A DNA stretch of 64,000 bases from Sphingobacterium sp. SYP-B4668 (GTDB lineage Bacteria > Bacteroidota > Bacteroidia > Sphingobacteriales > Sphingobacteriaceae). Made by a program: the position numbers and the translations under genes. This document shows positions 8,640-17,753 of this stretch, in pieces. Within the stretch, counting starts at the first letter, position 1. Each line of letters starts with the position of its first letter. The stretch covers positions 4,092,001-4,156,000 of the forward strand of contig NZ_CP115483.1 in the NCBI RefSeq assembly GCF_027627455.1. The letters run 5' to 3'. The notes beneath the pieces were generated by a model, which was not told where the DNA came from, made no database searches, and was given only the letters and a program-made list of their open reading frames with translations.

Positions 8640-10889
8640 CTAGTTCCGCTCGCCTGTTGTGATCACGATTTCGTCACTGTTGACCAAATCTTTATGCAAT
8701 ATCTTAAAGCCTTTGGATTTCTTTCCATCAATGGTAATCCCTTTAATATACCCTCCTTCTCCCTTTCGTTCACGCCTAATAACGATTTTATCCTTTCCGT
8801 GATGGTATTTTGTATCCAAGTGTATGGTGACTTTGTCAAATACTGGCGTGACGACAGTATATTCAGGTCTCCCCGGACAGAGTGGATAGATACCCATCAT
8901 ATTCATAGACGCCCATGTCGACATGGTGCCTGTATCATCATTCCCTGGTATTCCTCCGGGAGTATTTTTAAAATGTTTCTCCAAGATTTCAGTTACCAGT
9001 TTTTGGGTACGCCATTCTTCCCCCGCAATCTCCGAAAAAATATGCGGATAGAGCATATCGGGTTCATTAGTCACGTCAAAATATCCCTTATCAAAAGTTG
9101 CCTGCAATTTATCTACAAAATTGCGTTTTCCTCCCATTAGCTTGATTAATCCAGGAATGTCATGCGGAATAGCGAAGGTGTAATTCCAAGCATTCCCTTC
9201 ATGGAAACCTGGATTAGGCTCAAAATTAGCACCTAGCAAGGGATCAAAGGGAGTCAAAAAAGCACCATCGGGCAATATAGGTCTGAAAGTTCCATATTCC
9301 TTTGAGTAATAATGCTTATATCCCTTTGCCCGTTCAGCAAACATCGCCGCATCACTATTTTTCCCAAGGGAGGCCGCAAATTGCGAAAGGTTCCAATCAG
9401 CAACATAGTATTCAATCGAATGCGATACCGAATTGTCAAAAGGCTCCCGCAACGGTACATATCCATATTTCACATAATCCGCGTTATCTGGTCGTAGTCG
9501 ATTTTCGCTATCCGTACGTGTAGCAGATTTATAGAACGCTTCGTAAGCCGCCTCATAATCATAATCTCGAAGCCCTTTCATCCACGCATCTACTATTACG
9601 GGAATCGCAGGATCTCCATCCATTGTATAAGATTCTCGACCATACAGTTCCCACTTAGGCATCCAACCACTCTCCTTATAAATATCGATCATGGACCGGA
9701 TCATTTGCGTTTGTCTATCTGGAAACAAAAGGCTCATCAAAGGCTGTACATTCCTGTACGTATCCCATAACGAAAAAACCGTATAGCGATTACCATCAGT
9801 ACGATGCGTTTCTCGACTCTCCATAGCTGGGTACTCACCATTCACATCCTGCAAAATATTCGGATGGATCAACGCATGATACAGAGCCGTATAAAAGACC
9901 GTCTTCTGATCATCCGTCCCCCCTTCGACCTCTATTTTTGACAAGTCCTCATTCCATTTTCGACTCGCCTCTGCTCTAATCTGGTCAAATCCACCCACCG
10001 GTTGTTCCTTTTCCAGATTTTGACGAGCATTCTCTACACTGACAAAAGATACCGCCACCTGCACCTCCACCTGTTCATTTTCTGTGGTTTCAAAACTCAG
10101 ATATGCACCGATATCGTCTCCTGACATATCATGTTGATAAGCAGTAAACAACTTATATTTCCCCGCATCTTTATTCCATATATTCTCCCATTCCGCACCT
10201 TGACGTTGAAATTTCCAGTATCCTCGTTGCGATGGCTTCTTGCTCAATCGAAGTACAAAATAGATCGGATATACTGCCTGATTGTTAACGTAGCAAAATG
10301 AGCCCAGCAGTTTTGAGCCCTCAATCTCCCGATCGTTGACAAAGCGCATAGTCGCACCGGTCTCATTGGTCAACCCTTCACCCAAATTCAGCAGGATATG
10401 GCTTTTACCTTTCGGAAACGTAAATCGCGATATACCTGTACGAAGTGTCGCAGTCGCCTCAGTCTTGACCCCATACTTTTCCAATCGATTGGTATAATAG
10501 CCAGGTGAGGCACTTTCCGCTGTATAGGTACTTCCATAATCGCGATAATCAACCTTTAGGTCACCTGTCGTCGCCATTAACAACAGACTTCCCATATCTG
10601 GGCATCCCACACCGCTCAAGTTCACATGCGAGAACCCGGTAAAAAATTTATTGTGATACTCGTAAGGAGTAGACCACCAGCCCGCATCCTTATCCGATTT
10701 ATTTAACGATGACCCCATGACATTAAAAGGAGATACATTCATCAACCCTTGCGGCACTTGCGCTCCAGGGTTTGTAGTTCCATAATTAGTGGTCCCAATA
10801 AACGGATTGACATAATCGACAGGTTTCTTCTGCGCGTATGCGCATTGGACAATCACAAGAAAAAATAGTAGAAAACGAGTGTAAAACAT
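8640..10889 (-). CDS. GH92 family alpha-mannosidase
   Basis: A 749-aa secreted enzyme (signal FLLFFLVIVQCAYAQ) of glycoside hydrolase family 92, calcium-dependent exo-alpha-mannosidases that trim N-glycan or yeast-mannan side chains with inversion. Family hallmarks are VNPFIGTTNYGTTNPGAQVP at the start of the mature protein, HEGNAWNYT near residue 560 (contains the expected general-acid glutamate) and GIPGNDDTGTMSTW near residue 645 (the aspartates of the base). Length is normal. It follows the sugar isomerase gene by 39 nt on the same strand, so the two probably form an operon. The linkage preferred (1,2, 1,3 or other) cannot be decided here. Confidence 0.95.
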   Translation of the reverse strand: MFYTRFLLFFLVIVQCAYAQKKPVDYVNPFIGTTNYGTTNPGAQVPQGLMNVSPFNVMGSSLNKSDKDAGWWSTPYEYHNKFFTGFSHVNLSGVGCPDMGSLLLMATTGDLKVDYRDYGSTYTAESASPGYYTNRLEKYGVKTEATATLRTGISRFTFPKGKSHILLNLGEGLTNETGATMRFVNDREIEGSKLLGSFCYVNNQAVYPIYFVLRLSKKPSQRGYWKFQRQGAEWENIWNKDAGKYKLFTAYQHDMSGDDIGAYLSFETTENEQVEVQVAVSFVSVENARQNLEKEQPVGGFDQIRAEASRKWNEDLSKIEVEGGTDDQKTVFYTALYHALIHPNILQDVNGEYPAMESRETHRTDGNRYTVFSLWDTYRNVQPLMSLLFPDRQTQMIRSMIDIYKESGWMPKWELYGRESYTMDGDPAIPVIVDAWMKGLRDYDYEAAYEAFYKSATRTDSENRLRPDNADYVKYGYVPLREPFDNSVSHSIEYYVADWNLSQFAASLGKNSDAAMFAERAKGYKHYYSKEYGTFRPILPDGAFLTPFDPLLGANFEPNPGFHEGNAWNYTFAIPHDIPGLIKLMGGKRNFVDKLQATFDKGYFDVTNEPDMLYPHIFSEIAGEEWRTQKLVTEILEKHFKNTPGGIPGNDDTGTMSTWASMNMMGIYPLCPGRPEYTVVTPVFDKVTIHLDTKYHHGKDKIVIRRERKGEGGYIKGITIDGKKSKGFKILHKDLVNSDEIVITTGERN

Positions 10890-10928
10890 GATAATAAAGA
10901 TGATTGGATGATTGCGAAAAACTTACAC

Positions 10929-11840
10929 CTACTTGCTATAGCTGTGTTTGACAAATTCTGCCTCCGATAAATATTGGAGACTCTGCCTAAGACTTGTTTC
11001 TATATCCTTTGTGACTTCTTCTATCTCCACAAAAACATGTTTAACTCCCGCCAGTTCCGCATTTTTGAAAATAGCATCAAATCCCACCATACCACTTTGT
11101 CCAATCTCTCTATTATCTTTTATGTGCAACGTCGTAAAACGACCTGGATACGTTGTAAAATAATCGACAGGACTCGCTTTTCCAATCACTGCCCAATATA
11201 CATCCATCTCAAAAAACACATTTTCAGCGTCTGTATTCTCAAGCATATAATCCAACATCACGTCCTTACCTTCAATCTTTTGGAATTCATGAGCATGATT
11301 ATGATAGCCATACTTAATACCTTGCGCCCGACATAGCTTTCCAACCTCATTCAAATAGTCACATTGCGTTTTCAGTTCTTTTAAAGTTTTGGGAGTATCT
11401 AACCAAGGCGTCACAATATACATCATACCTGCAGCTTTATGAGCCGCAATAGCTTCATTCCACCATTTCAAGGATTGACTAAAATCCCCAGAAGCCAACT
11501 CTTCCTTCGATAACGGTTTCATACAATGCGATGATAATATCTGCATTCCGGCTTTTTCTACATTCTTCTTGAATTCTTTCGGATTCGTATTGTAGAATTT
11601 TCCATCCTGATACCCCGCAGCTTCCACCGCAGTATAGCCTATTTTTGCAATCTTATTGAGCACAGGTTGATAACTAGCACCATCACCATTCGTATTGGCT
11701 TGGCTTGCCATTAAATCTCGTACCGAATAAAGCTGTAGGCCTATTTCCTTTCTAGAAGGATTTTCCTGAGCCAAGAGCTCCTGCCCAAACATAGTAACGC
11801 CAAGTAACAACGTCGTAGTAATAAAGGTTTTCATATTCAT
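10929..11840 (-). CDS. Secreted sugar phosphate isomerase/epimerase (xylose-isomerase-like TIM barrel)
   Basis: A 303-aa AP-endonuclease-2/xylose-isomerase-like TIM barrel with an N-terminal signal peptide (FITTTLLLGVTMFGQELLAQ), so it probably works in the periplasm. Family phrases include KEIGLQLYSVRDLM, the metal-site region YGYHNHAHEF and VFFEMDVYWAV. The sugar substrate is unknown for this group, although such proteins often accompany glycoside hydrolases. It is the first gene of an operon with the GH92 mannosidase. A 22-bp imperfect palindrome lies about 19 bp upstream of its start. Confidence 0.88.
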   Translation of the reverse strand: MNMKTFITTTLLLGVTMFGQELLAQENPSRKEIGLQLYSVRDLMASQANTNGDGASYQPVLNKIAKIGYTAVEAAGYQDGKFYNTNPKEFKKNVEKAGMQILSSHCMKPLSKEELASGDFSQSLKWWNEAIAAHKAAGMMYIVTPWLDTPKTLKELKTQCDYLNEVGKLCRAQGIKYGYHNHAHEFQKIEGKDVMLDYMLENTDAENVFFEMDVYWAVIGKASPVDYFTTYPGRFTTLHIKDNREIGQSGMVGFDAIFKNAELAGVKHVFVEIEEVTKDIETSLRQSLQYLSEAEFVKHSYSK

Positions 11841-11858
11841 TATGATGTATTCAATTTA

Positions 11859-11880
11859 TGATCGACCAATTAATCGATCA
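11859..11880. promoter_or_regulatory. Palindromic operator candidate for the isomerase-GH92 operon
   Basis: A 22-bp palindrome with perfect outer arms TGATCGA / TCGATCA and a central AATT; only two inner positions mismatch. It lies 19 bp upstream of the isomerase start, where a repressor dimer would block transcription or overlap the promoter. No TAnnTTTG box was found nearby on the minus strand. Confidence 0.45.
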
Positions 11881-12180
11881 GTTTATTTATAGACAATGTA
11901 CATTTTTATACATACAGGGTTGACTAAAGCAATCTACCCTTCGATGGAAATAGTTTATCCCAATTCTTTGCTATCAAAATCAACCTATTCATATTATAAC
12001 CAGCATCCAAAAAACAGCAACTCTCATTCAGTCGATTACATTTGGAACGTTAGCAACTATCCACTCGCAATAATAGGCATAAATGCAAGATTGTGCAACC
12101 ACGAAACAAACAATAACGTTATGTAGACAATGTTTTTATCGTCCAAAACGGCAGGTGGTGGTAAATTTAGTACACCTAGA
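11881..12180. other. Intergenic region without a supported gene
   Basis: AT-rich DNA between the isomerase operon and the GNAT gene. A 76-codon plus-strand frame here has no recognisable features and is probably chance. The 10-mer TAGACAATGT occurs twice (11890-11899 and 12124-12133), which may mark promoter elements or be coincidence. Confidence 0.4.
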
Positions 12181-13100
12181 CTAGGTATGTGCCAATAGCG
12201 GTATCATGAGTCTATTTTCTTCAAATAGAGCCTTTAGGTTAGCACTTACAAACAATGTCAAATCCTCTTCTTTATGAACGGTATAGCGCATGATCGAGGA
12301 CGAAGGCGTATAACCAAAGACCACCGTATCGACTTCCTTTGGAGCCACAGCCTGTATGATTTCTTCAATGTCCCTCTCCGCCAATTGAAACACCTCAACC
12401 AGTGTCAAGACCTTATCCTCTATCTGCGCAACGACCATAGCTTCCAAAGCTGCTATATAATAAACAGACGTCTTGAACCCCAAATCTGGATATGCGTAAC
12501 AATAGAAAAATGTCAATCCAAAACTTCGGATATCGAAGAATGGATGAGGCGTACTATTTTTGATATAATAAGCAAAGAGTTCCCGTTGGAATACATCATC
12601 CAAATCGACCCTCTTGACTTCTAAAGCACTACATTCGTTGCCAATCGTCCTACTCGCTTGATATTCCTGCACCGCAGCAAAACCAAATTTGGGATAGAAA
12701 TCAAGAACGGAGTCATTCGCAAAAAGGAAAAACCTTGCAACTTACCACAGTAATCCCGCTGGATCTCTTCCATCAAAAAACGGGCTAATCCTCTTCGCTG
12801 ATAAGCTGGATCGGTCATTACGGTGCCGAGTTGTCCTATCTGTAGCGTATCTCCTTTTACTTTGCTATCCAAAATACTCAGCGTAGTATGTGAAACGATC
12901 CTGTCTCCGTCAAATAGCGAATAGATGATACAATTCTCATCCCAAAACCCCGATTGATAATATCGTTCAAAATCAAATCCCCAAAATTCATTTGTCATTC
13001 GATTGAACTCCATGCGTAACTCAACCTGTGACTGATATCCAACCCACAACCTATACCGTTCACCTCTTATTGAAATCTCTCTTGTTTTCGCCTTTTCCAT
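12181..13100 (-). pseudogene. GNAT N-acetyltransferase, disrupted by a 1-nt frameshift
   Basis: Two overlapping minus-strand frames make one protein. The 5' part (from 13100) starts MEKAKTREIS and contains the acetyl-CoA-binding motif A (DPAYQRRGLARFLMEEI, residues 97-113). After LQGFSF it slips into a nonsense frame. The other frame then supplies the expected continuation ANDSVLDFYPKFGFAAVQEY and runs to 12181. The total span of 920 nt is one base short of an intact 306-codon gene, so a single missing base in the A5 run at 12721-12725 or the A5 run at 12728-12732 explains it. It is either a genuine recent mutation or a homopolymer sequencing error. The substrate is unknown. Confidence 0.82.
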
Positions 13101-13216
13101 TTCACAAAATAAATCATTTCTTTATCGATATCTATTGGTTAATATTCATAAATAATGTGCAAATTGTTCTTTTTTATATCAAATGACGTAAATTTACATA
13201 TCCGCTTCAAGCAGTT

Positions 13217-14062
13217 ATGACTATAAATCACAATCCTCAGGAATTGCCACATTTACCAATCCTATTGATAGAATCAAAAAAAGTAATACCAGAGGAATTT
13301 TACACCGGGGGTTATTTTAAAGATGGGATTTTGATCTCACTATGTGTAAAAGGTTCGATTGAAGTACAAGCCAACCTGCAAAATACAACAATGGCAGCCG
13401 GCACCCTGCTCGTACTATTGCCGCAGAGCATCATTAATTTGACCAACACATCCCCTGACGCATCCTTCATCAGCATCCTGTTTCGATTTGAAACAATATC
13501 CGACCTCATCCTCCCAACAGATTACAATTTTTTAAAGACCCTTCTCCATTCGCCCGTCATCCAGCTCCATCAAGAGGATATCAGCATCTCAATACGATAT
13601 TTGGAACTCCTAAAAGATTCCTGTGCCCGTACCTATTCTGTATTTAATGAAAGCGTAGTCAAATACCTCTTGTTTTCACTGATTGGTCAAATCAATATTT
13701 TTTATCAACAAAATGAAACCGTATTAGGTCCCCCTTCAAAAAAGGATAAGATTATCTTCCAATTTCACAATCTCGTTCATCAACATTATAGTACAGAGCG
13801 TACAGTACATTACTATGCCGATCAGCTGAAGTTGACACCTAGGTATCTCACTACCTTAATTCGTCTACGCACCGGAAAAACCATCTCTACGGTAATTACT
13901 GAGCTGGTCATTATAAAAGCCAAATCCTACCTGTATGCATCAGATCTGACCATATACCAAATCGCTGAATTGCTTCATTTTGCTGACGCATCCACATTTT
14001 GTCGATATTTTAAGAAATATACGGACCTATCCCCCCAGTCCTATCGCCTCTCGACTCGCTAG
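13217..14062 (+). CDS. AraC family transcriptional regulator
   Basis: A 281-aa AraC-type regulator, divergent from the GNAT gene. The N-terminal half is a cupin-like sensor (GSIEVQANLQNTTMAAGTLL); the C-terminal hundred residues hold two helix-turn-helix units (ADQLKLTPRYLTTLIRLRTG and IAELLHFADASTFCRYFKKY, ending DLSPQSYRLSTR). The 116-nt intergenic region is the likely control region for both divergent genes. No effector or target can be named; the GNAT gene and the DinB gene downstream (263-nt gap) are candidates only by position. Confidence 0.92.
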   Translation: MTINHNPQELPHLPILLIESKKVIPEEFYTGGYFKDGILISLCVKGSIEVQANLQNTTMAAGTLLVLLPQSIINLTNTSPDASFISILFRFETISDLILPTDYNFLKTLLHSPVIQLHQEDISISIRYLELLKDSCARTYSVFNESVVKYLLFSLIGQINIFYQQNETVLGPPSKKDKIIFQFHNLVHQHYSTERTVHYYADQLKLTPRYLTTLIRLRTGKTISTVITELVIIKAKSYLYASDLTIYQIAELLHFADASTFCRYFKKYTDLSPQSYRLSTR

Positions 14063-14325
14063 TGGAGGATAAAGGCCTTCATTTTCTTGTCTTATGGCAA
14101 GAGGGCTTTCCAAAAATTACATTAAAATTGTCTATTGAATGTAATATCCTACTATGCGATGCATCTTATCTGAAGACCTATTATAATCCTCTTCCTCAAG
14201 AAAAGAATGCTATACAAAAACAAAAAAGGACATGCTGACATTCTAATTATAGCACTAATGAAAAAACAAAATAATCCCGACTCAATTAATGGGATTTAAT
14301 CCACTATTAAATAAAAAACAAGGAA

Positions 14326-15018
14326 ATGGAAACACTAAAAAAAATTATGCTGACCATTGGAGTCAGCATAGCACTACCGCTTCTGAGCTCGACGTCGATA
14401 TCGGCTATGGGGGCTTCATTTGGAAATTCTACGTCTTTCCCACCATTGCCTGAGGTACAACACGTCACCCCTACACCACCTCAGGGCAATATCGACTCTT
14501 TGCTCCGGTATTTTGACCATACCACACAACTGCTTAAAGACAATGTGACCGGGTTAAGTGAAGCGCAATTACAATTCAGCCCAGGTGATGGAAAATGGTC
14601 AATCAGCCAATGTTTGGAACATATTATCCTTTCCGAAAAAATGTTATTCGAGATGGCCAAAAAAGAACTAGCGAAGCCTGCTCAACCCGAGCGCAAGGCC
14701 GAAGTCAAAGTCACGGATGAGAATCTGATTAACATGATGACAGATCGTAGTCAAAAGTTTCAAGCACCCAAAGAATTACAACCTGCCGGTCAATATAAAA
14801 ATAGCACTGTTGCTATTAATGACCTTATTGCCGCTCGACAACCGGTATTGGTCTACATCCAGAACGCAAATCTGGACGATTTACGCAATCATATCAGCGA
14901 GTATCCGACGGGTATTGTAGATGGATATCAGAATCTACTATTCATTGCGGCACATTGCGCAAGACATACCAAGCAGATAGAAGAAGTAAAGGCCGATCCT
15001 AATTTTCCCAAGAAATAG
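14326..15018 (+). CDS. Exported DinB-like four-helix-bundle protein
   Basis: A 230-aa protein with a signal peptide (IMLTIGVSIALPLLSSTSISA) and a DinB_2 domain from about residue 53. DinB-fold proteins bind a divalent metal with three histidines, and all three are visible: CLEHI (His99) and AAHCARHTKQ (His210, His214). Some members are thiol-dependent transferases, but the role of exported ones is unknown. The downstream SRPBCC gene is on the same strand after 156 nt. Confidence 0.88.
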   Translation: METLKKIMLTIGVSIALPLLSSTSISAMGASFGNSTSFPPLPEVQHVTPTPPQGNIDSLLRYFDHTTQLLKDNVTGLSEAQLQFSPGDGKWSISQCLEHIILSEKMLFEMAKKELAKPAQPERKAEVKVTDENLINMMTDRSQKFQAPKELQPAGQYKNSTVAINDLIAARQPVLVYIQNANLDDLRNHISEYPTGIVDGYQNLLFIAAHCARHTKQIEEVKADPNFPKK

Positions 15019-15174
15019 TCATATACGTATACGCTCATCCTGCGTCCGCATACCCTTAAACAATCAACATATGAAATATCCATGGAGCAACATGAACAAT
15101 CGCTAACACAAAAAATAGGGTCATACTACACTTTGGATATTCCATATAACAGATAAAAAACATACTATACACAT

Positions 15175-15621
15175 ATGAAAACATTAGCATATCACATCGA
15201 CATACATGCTCCAGCATCCCAAGTATTCCACAAAATGCTGGACAAGCCCACCTATAAATTGTGGACAGCCGAATTCAACCCCACATCCGATTACGAAGGC
15301 GGATGGAATAAAGGTGATAAAATCTATTTCGTCGGGACTAACAAGGACGGCAAACGTGAAGGGATGGTCGCGGAGATTGCGGATCATATTCCAAACGAGT
15401 ATATTTCTATCCGTCATTATGGCATACTAGATGGTGACAAAGAAATAACCGAAGGTCCTGAGGTTGAAAGCTGGGCAGGCTCCACCGAAAATTATTCCTT
15501 CAAAGAGCAAAATGGTACGACTACTATTTCCGTCTCGGTAGACACCAACGAAGAGTATCTTGCCTATTTTGATGAAACTTGGCCTAAGGCCCTACAACGC
15601 TTGAAAGAAATCTGTGAATAG
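15175..15621 (+). CDS. SRPBCC / AHSA1-like domain protein
   Basis: A single-domain 148-aa START/Bet v 1-fold protein. Typical signs are the first strand YHIDIHAPASQVFHKM, the central GGWNKGDKIYFVG segment and the C-terminal helix TWPKALQRLKEICE. Such domains have a hydrophobic pocket and occur in polyketide cyclases, AHA1-like and stress proteins, so no ligand can be given. It is cytoplasmic, with no signal peptide. Confidence 0.88.
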   Translation: MKTLAYHIDIHAPASQVFHKMLDKPTYKLWTAEFNPTSDYEGGWNKGDKIYFVGTNKDGKREGMVAEIADHIPNEYISIRHYGILDGDKEITEGPEVESWAGSTENYSFKEQNGTTTISVSVDTNEEYLAYFDETWPKALQRLKEICE

Positions 15622-15703
15622 CAAAGCGTACCGGTAATTGAATGATAATAAAAATTTTACGTGCAATCGCAATTGTTGGTCTATAAATTGATTGTACTAC
15701 TAT

Positions 15704-16264
15704 ATGGGAAAATTTTTCAAAGTAATATTGATATTGGCAATTATCGGTACTCTTGGATGGTTTGCTTGGTCAAAATTTGAATCCAAACCTACGACTGTCA
15801 CCACACACCAGCTCTTGATAGAGCGAATTGAAGCCATGGGCAAGTTACAGCTAGTGAAGTACCGATTCAGTGATGTACTCGAACATAAGAATATCAGCAC
15901 GTTCTTACCAGACGCGAGTGTGCTGCTGATCGTCAAGGCTGACGCGGTAGGTTGTATCGACCTAACCAAAGTCAAGCAGGAAGACATCCAAGTCTATGGC
16001 GACTCTGTAGCCATGCGACTTCCGCAACCAGAGATTTGCTACATCAAGATAGACCACAAAGCTTCACGCGTATACGATACCAAGATGGCTTTTTTTAGAG
16101 AAGCTGATTTAGTAGATGAAGCCTATAAAAATGCAGAAAAGGAAATTGCGGCAGAAGTTCAAAAATCAGACATTCTCCAACAGACGCGTTCAAATGCGTT
16201 AAATGTATTTACACCTTTACTTAAGGGACTTGGCTTTACTAAAATCAGTTTGTCCTTCGAGTAA
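15704..16264 (+). CDS. DUF4230 family membrane-anchored protein
   Basis: Read from ATG at 15704 (MGKFFKVILILAIIGTLGWFAW), 186 aa; the frame can be extended upstream only through a TTG. One N-terminal transmembrane helix is followed by a DUF4230 domain, marked by the early ERIEAMGKLQLVKYRF, VLLIVKADAVGCIDLTKV and RLPQPEICYIKID segments. The C-terminal end RSNALNVFTPLLKGLGF is also typical. The function of the family is unknown. It ends just before a strong terminator. Confidence 0.88.
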   Translation: MGKFFKVILILAIIGTLGWFAWSKFESKPTTVTTHQLLIERIEAMGKLQLVKYRFSDVLEHKNISTFLPDASVLLIVKADAVGCIDLTKVKQEDIQVYGDSVAMRLPQPEICYIKIDHKASRVYDTKMAFFREADLVDEAYKNAEKEIAAEVQKSDILQQTRSNALNVFTPLLKGLGFTKISLSFE

Positions 16265-16288
16265 TCAAGAATAAACATCTTACCATTC

Positions 16289-16319
16289 AAGGGCGGAAAA
16301 ATATTTCCGCCCTTTTTTT
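16289..16319 (+). terminator. Rho-independent terminator after DUF4230 gene
   Basis: GC-rich stem GGGCGGAAA / TTTCCGCCC with a short AT loop, followed by seven T residues. It lies 24 nt after the stop codon of the DUF4230 gene. Confidence 0.92.
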
Positions 16320-16384
16320 GTGTTATCCCCCCTTCTCACAATTTTACCGACAAAATGTAATCCTTTGGGAAACCCCGTCAAATA

Positions 16385-16472
16385 TTCACCGACTGAACAC
16401 CGCATTTCACCGAAATAATTTTGGCTTTGGTCTAATCTCCATTCCCACTTAACCCACCCCTACCTACCTTTG
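16385..16472 (+). promoter_or_regulatory. Promoter with paired ACCGA repeats, copy 1
   Basis: Two TTCACCGA direct repeats (16385-16392 and 16406-16413, 21 bp apart), then TCTAAT at 16431, then the -7 box TACCTTTG at 16465-16472, 41 nt before the ATG of the NTF2-like gene. All offsets are identical in the second copy at 20441-20528. The 21-bp spacing is like that of LytTR-type activator sites; the binding protein is unknown. Confidence 0.75.
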
Positions 16473-16513
16473 AATCAAACAATACGACATAACAACTTAA
16501 AAAACTTAATACA

Positions 16514-16942
16514 ATGAAAACATTTATCACCACCATCATGACAGCATTGCTTCTAGCTTCCTCGCTCCATTCATTTGCTACCACAAAGAACAACCCTTTG
16601 AAGGAAATGAATTCGACCAACATCATCAAGACCTATATGGAAGCTACAGCCCTCGGCAACACCGCATTCAACGAACACTTGTTCGCTAAAGACTTTCAGT
16701 ACCAAACAGCGGCCAATCCAAATACAAAATTTAACAAGAAACAGTACAGCACGTTCCTTAAGGCTACCAAAGGCTTACAGTACGACTGCAAAACATCTTA
16801 TGACATACTAGACGAGAGTAAGGATTGCTGTGTTGCAAAAGCAACGATGCAGTTTCCCAACTTCACCCGTGTAGACTACATCACCTTGTGCCGAAGTCAG
16901 GATAGCTGGCAAGTGAGCAAAGTGGTCACGACATACCCCTAA
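16514..16942 (+). CDS. Secreted NTF2-like (lumazine-binding-like) protein, paralog 1
   Basis: A 142-aa protein with a signal peptide (MTALLLASSLHSFA) and one SnoaL/NTF2-like cone-shaped domain: TYMEATALGNTAFNEHLF, then FQYQTAANPNTKF, ending YITLCRSQDSWQVSKVV. Two adjacent cysteines (KDCCVAKA) are retained in its paralog at 20568, which has the same length. The fold usually forms dimers and can bind small ligands, but no catalytic residues can be assigned. It is monocistronic, between its own promoter and terminator. Confidence 0.85.
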   Translation: MKTFITTIMTALLLASSLHSFATTKNNPLKEMNSTNIIKTYMEATALGNTAFNEHLFAKDFQYQTAANPNTKFNKKQYSTFLKATKGLQYDCKTSYDILDESKDCCVAKATMQFPNFTRVDYITLCRSQDSWQVSKVVTTYP

Positions 16943-16967
16943 CCAAGGTATATTTTTGTTTCAACCT

Positions 16968-16998
16968 AAGCCCACGTGGAGACGTGGGCTTTCTTTTT
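16968..16998 (+). terminator. Rho-independent terminator after NTF2-like paralog 1
   Basis: Ten-bp stem AAGCCCACGT / ACGTGGGCTT with a GGAG loop, then a T-rich tail (TCTTTTT), 25 nt after the stop codon. Confidence 0.92.
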
Positions 16999-17184
16999 GA
17001 GTAACATGAGCCTATTATACTTGATTTGGATATATTTTTTAATATATTGTCAACGACTTCCTGTAAAATAGAAGGGGACTACAAAAGACAATTGATGGAT
17101 AAAATATACCTATCAACGGTAGAACGCGTTTCTGATTTTCACGAAATCAATGTAGTATCACGATAACACCATCATCATTCTCAC

Positions 17185-17565
17185 ATGAATACCAACTCAA
17201 ATCCCGTCGTCTATTTCGAAATCCCAGTACATGATATGTCACGTGCCATTCGATTCTACAGCAAAGCCCTTCAGTTCACTTTTGAGCGTGAGTCTTTGGA
17301 CGACAATGAAATGGCTTATTTTCCTTTTTCCGAACAGCACTCCGGCATTACTGGGGCATTAGCCAAGGGCGATATATACAATCCTACGAAAGACGGTGTG
17401 CTGATCTATTTCTCTACCGATGATATTGACAGCACCTTGACTCGTGTTTTAGCCATTGGTGGTGAGATTCTCTATCCAAGGACGTCCAACAGTGAATATG
17501 GCTTTGAGGTTGCTGAGTTCGCTGATAGCGAAGGCAACAGAATTGGACTACACAAACGACTTTAA
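17185..17565 (+). CDS. VOC family (glyoxalase/bleomycin-resistance-like) protein
   Basis: A 126-aa single-domain vicinal-oxygen-chelate protein. The fold is clear from VVYFEIPVHDMSRAIRFYSK at the start, two beta-alpha-beta-beta-beta modules, GVLIYFSTDDIDSTLTRVLA in the middle and FADSEGNRIGLH at the end. Members use a metal for very different reactions, and here the substrate is unknown. This close relative of many uncharacterised VOC proteins should not be called glyoxalase I. It stands alone with no obvious operon partner. Confidence 0.9.
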   Translation: MNTNSNPVVYFEIPVHDMSRAIRFYSKALQFTFERESLDDNEMAYFPFSEQHSGITGALAKGDIYNPTKDGVLIYFSTDDIDSTLTRVLAIGGEILYPRTSNSEYGFEVAEFADSEGNRIGLHKRL

Positions 17566-17753
17566 CTTTTGCAGCCTTCCTTCGATTGCATTGACCAACA
17601 AACAGAAAAAAACACACACTTAAACCACTCATATTCTTACTCTTAAAACATAGTACAAGAAAAAATATGTATCTTCAACAAACCTAAAATACAGCACTAG
17701 CGATTTCTTTCGCATCGCTGAATTCTTGAAAGGTTACAAAAACAAATGGAGCC

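Noticed and set aside
11896..12126. 76-codon frame upstream of the isomerase operon
   Set aside because: Composition is unlike the neighbouring genes, with no motif, signal or conserved feature; treated as intergenic.
16427..16436. TGGTCTAAT before the first NTF2-like gene as a further MocR-type site
   Set aside because: No partner 23-24 bp away, and its distance to the -7 box is 38 bp rather than 29 bp; it belongs to the other promoter type.
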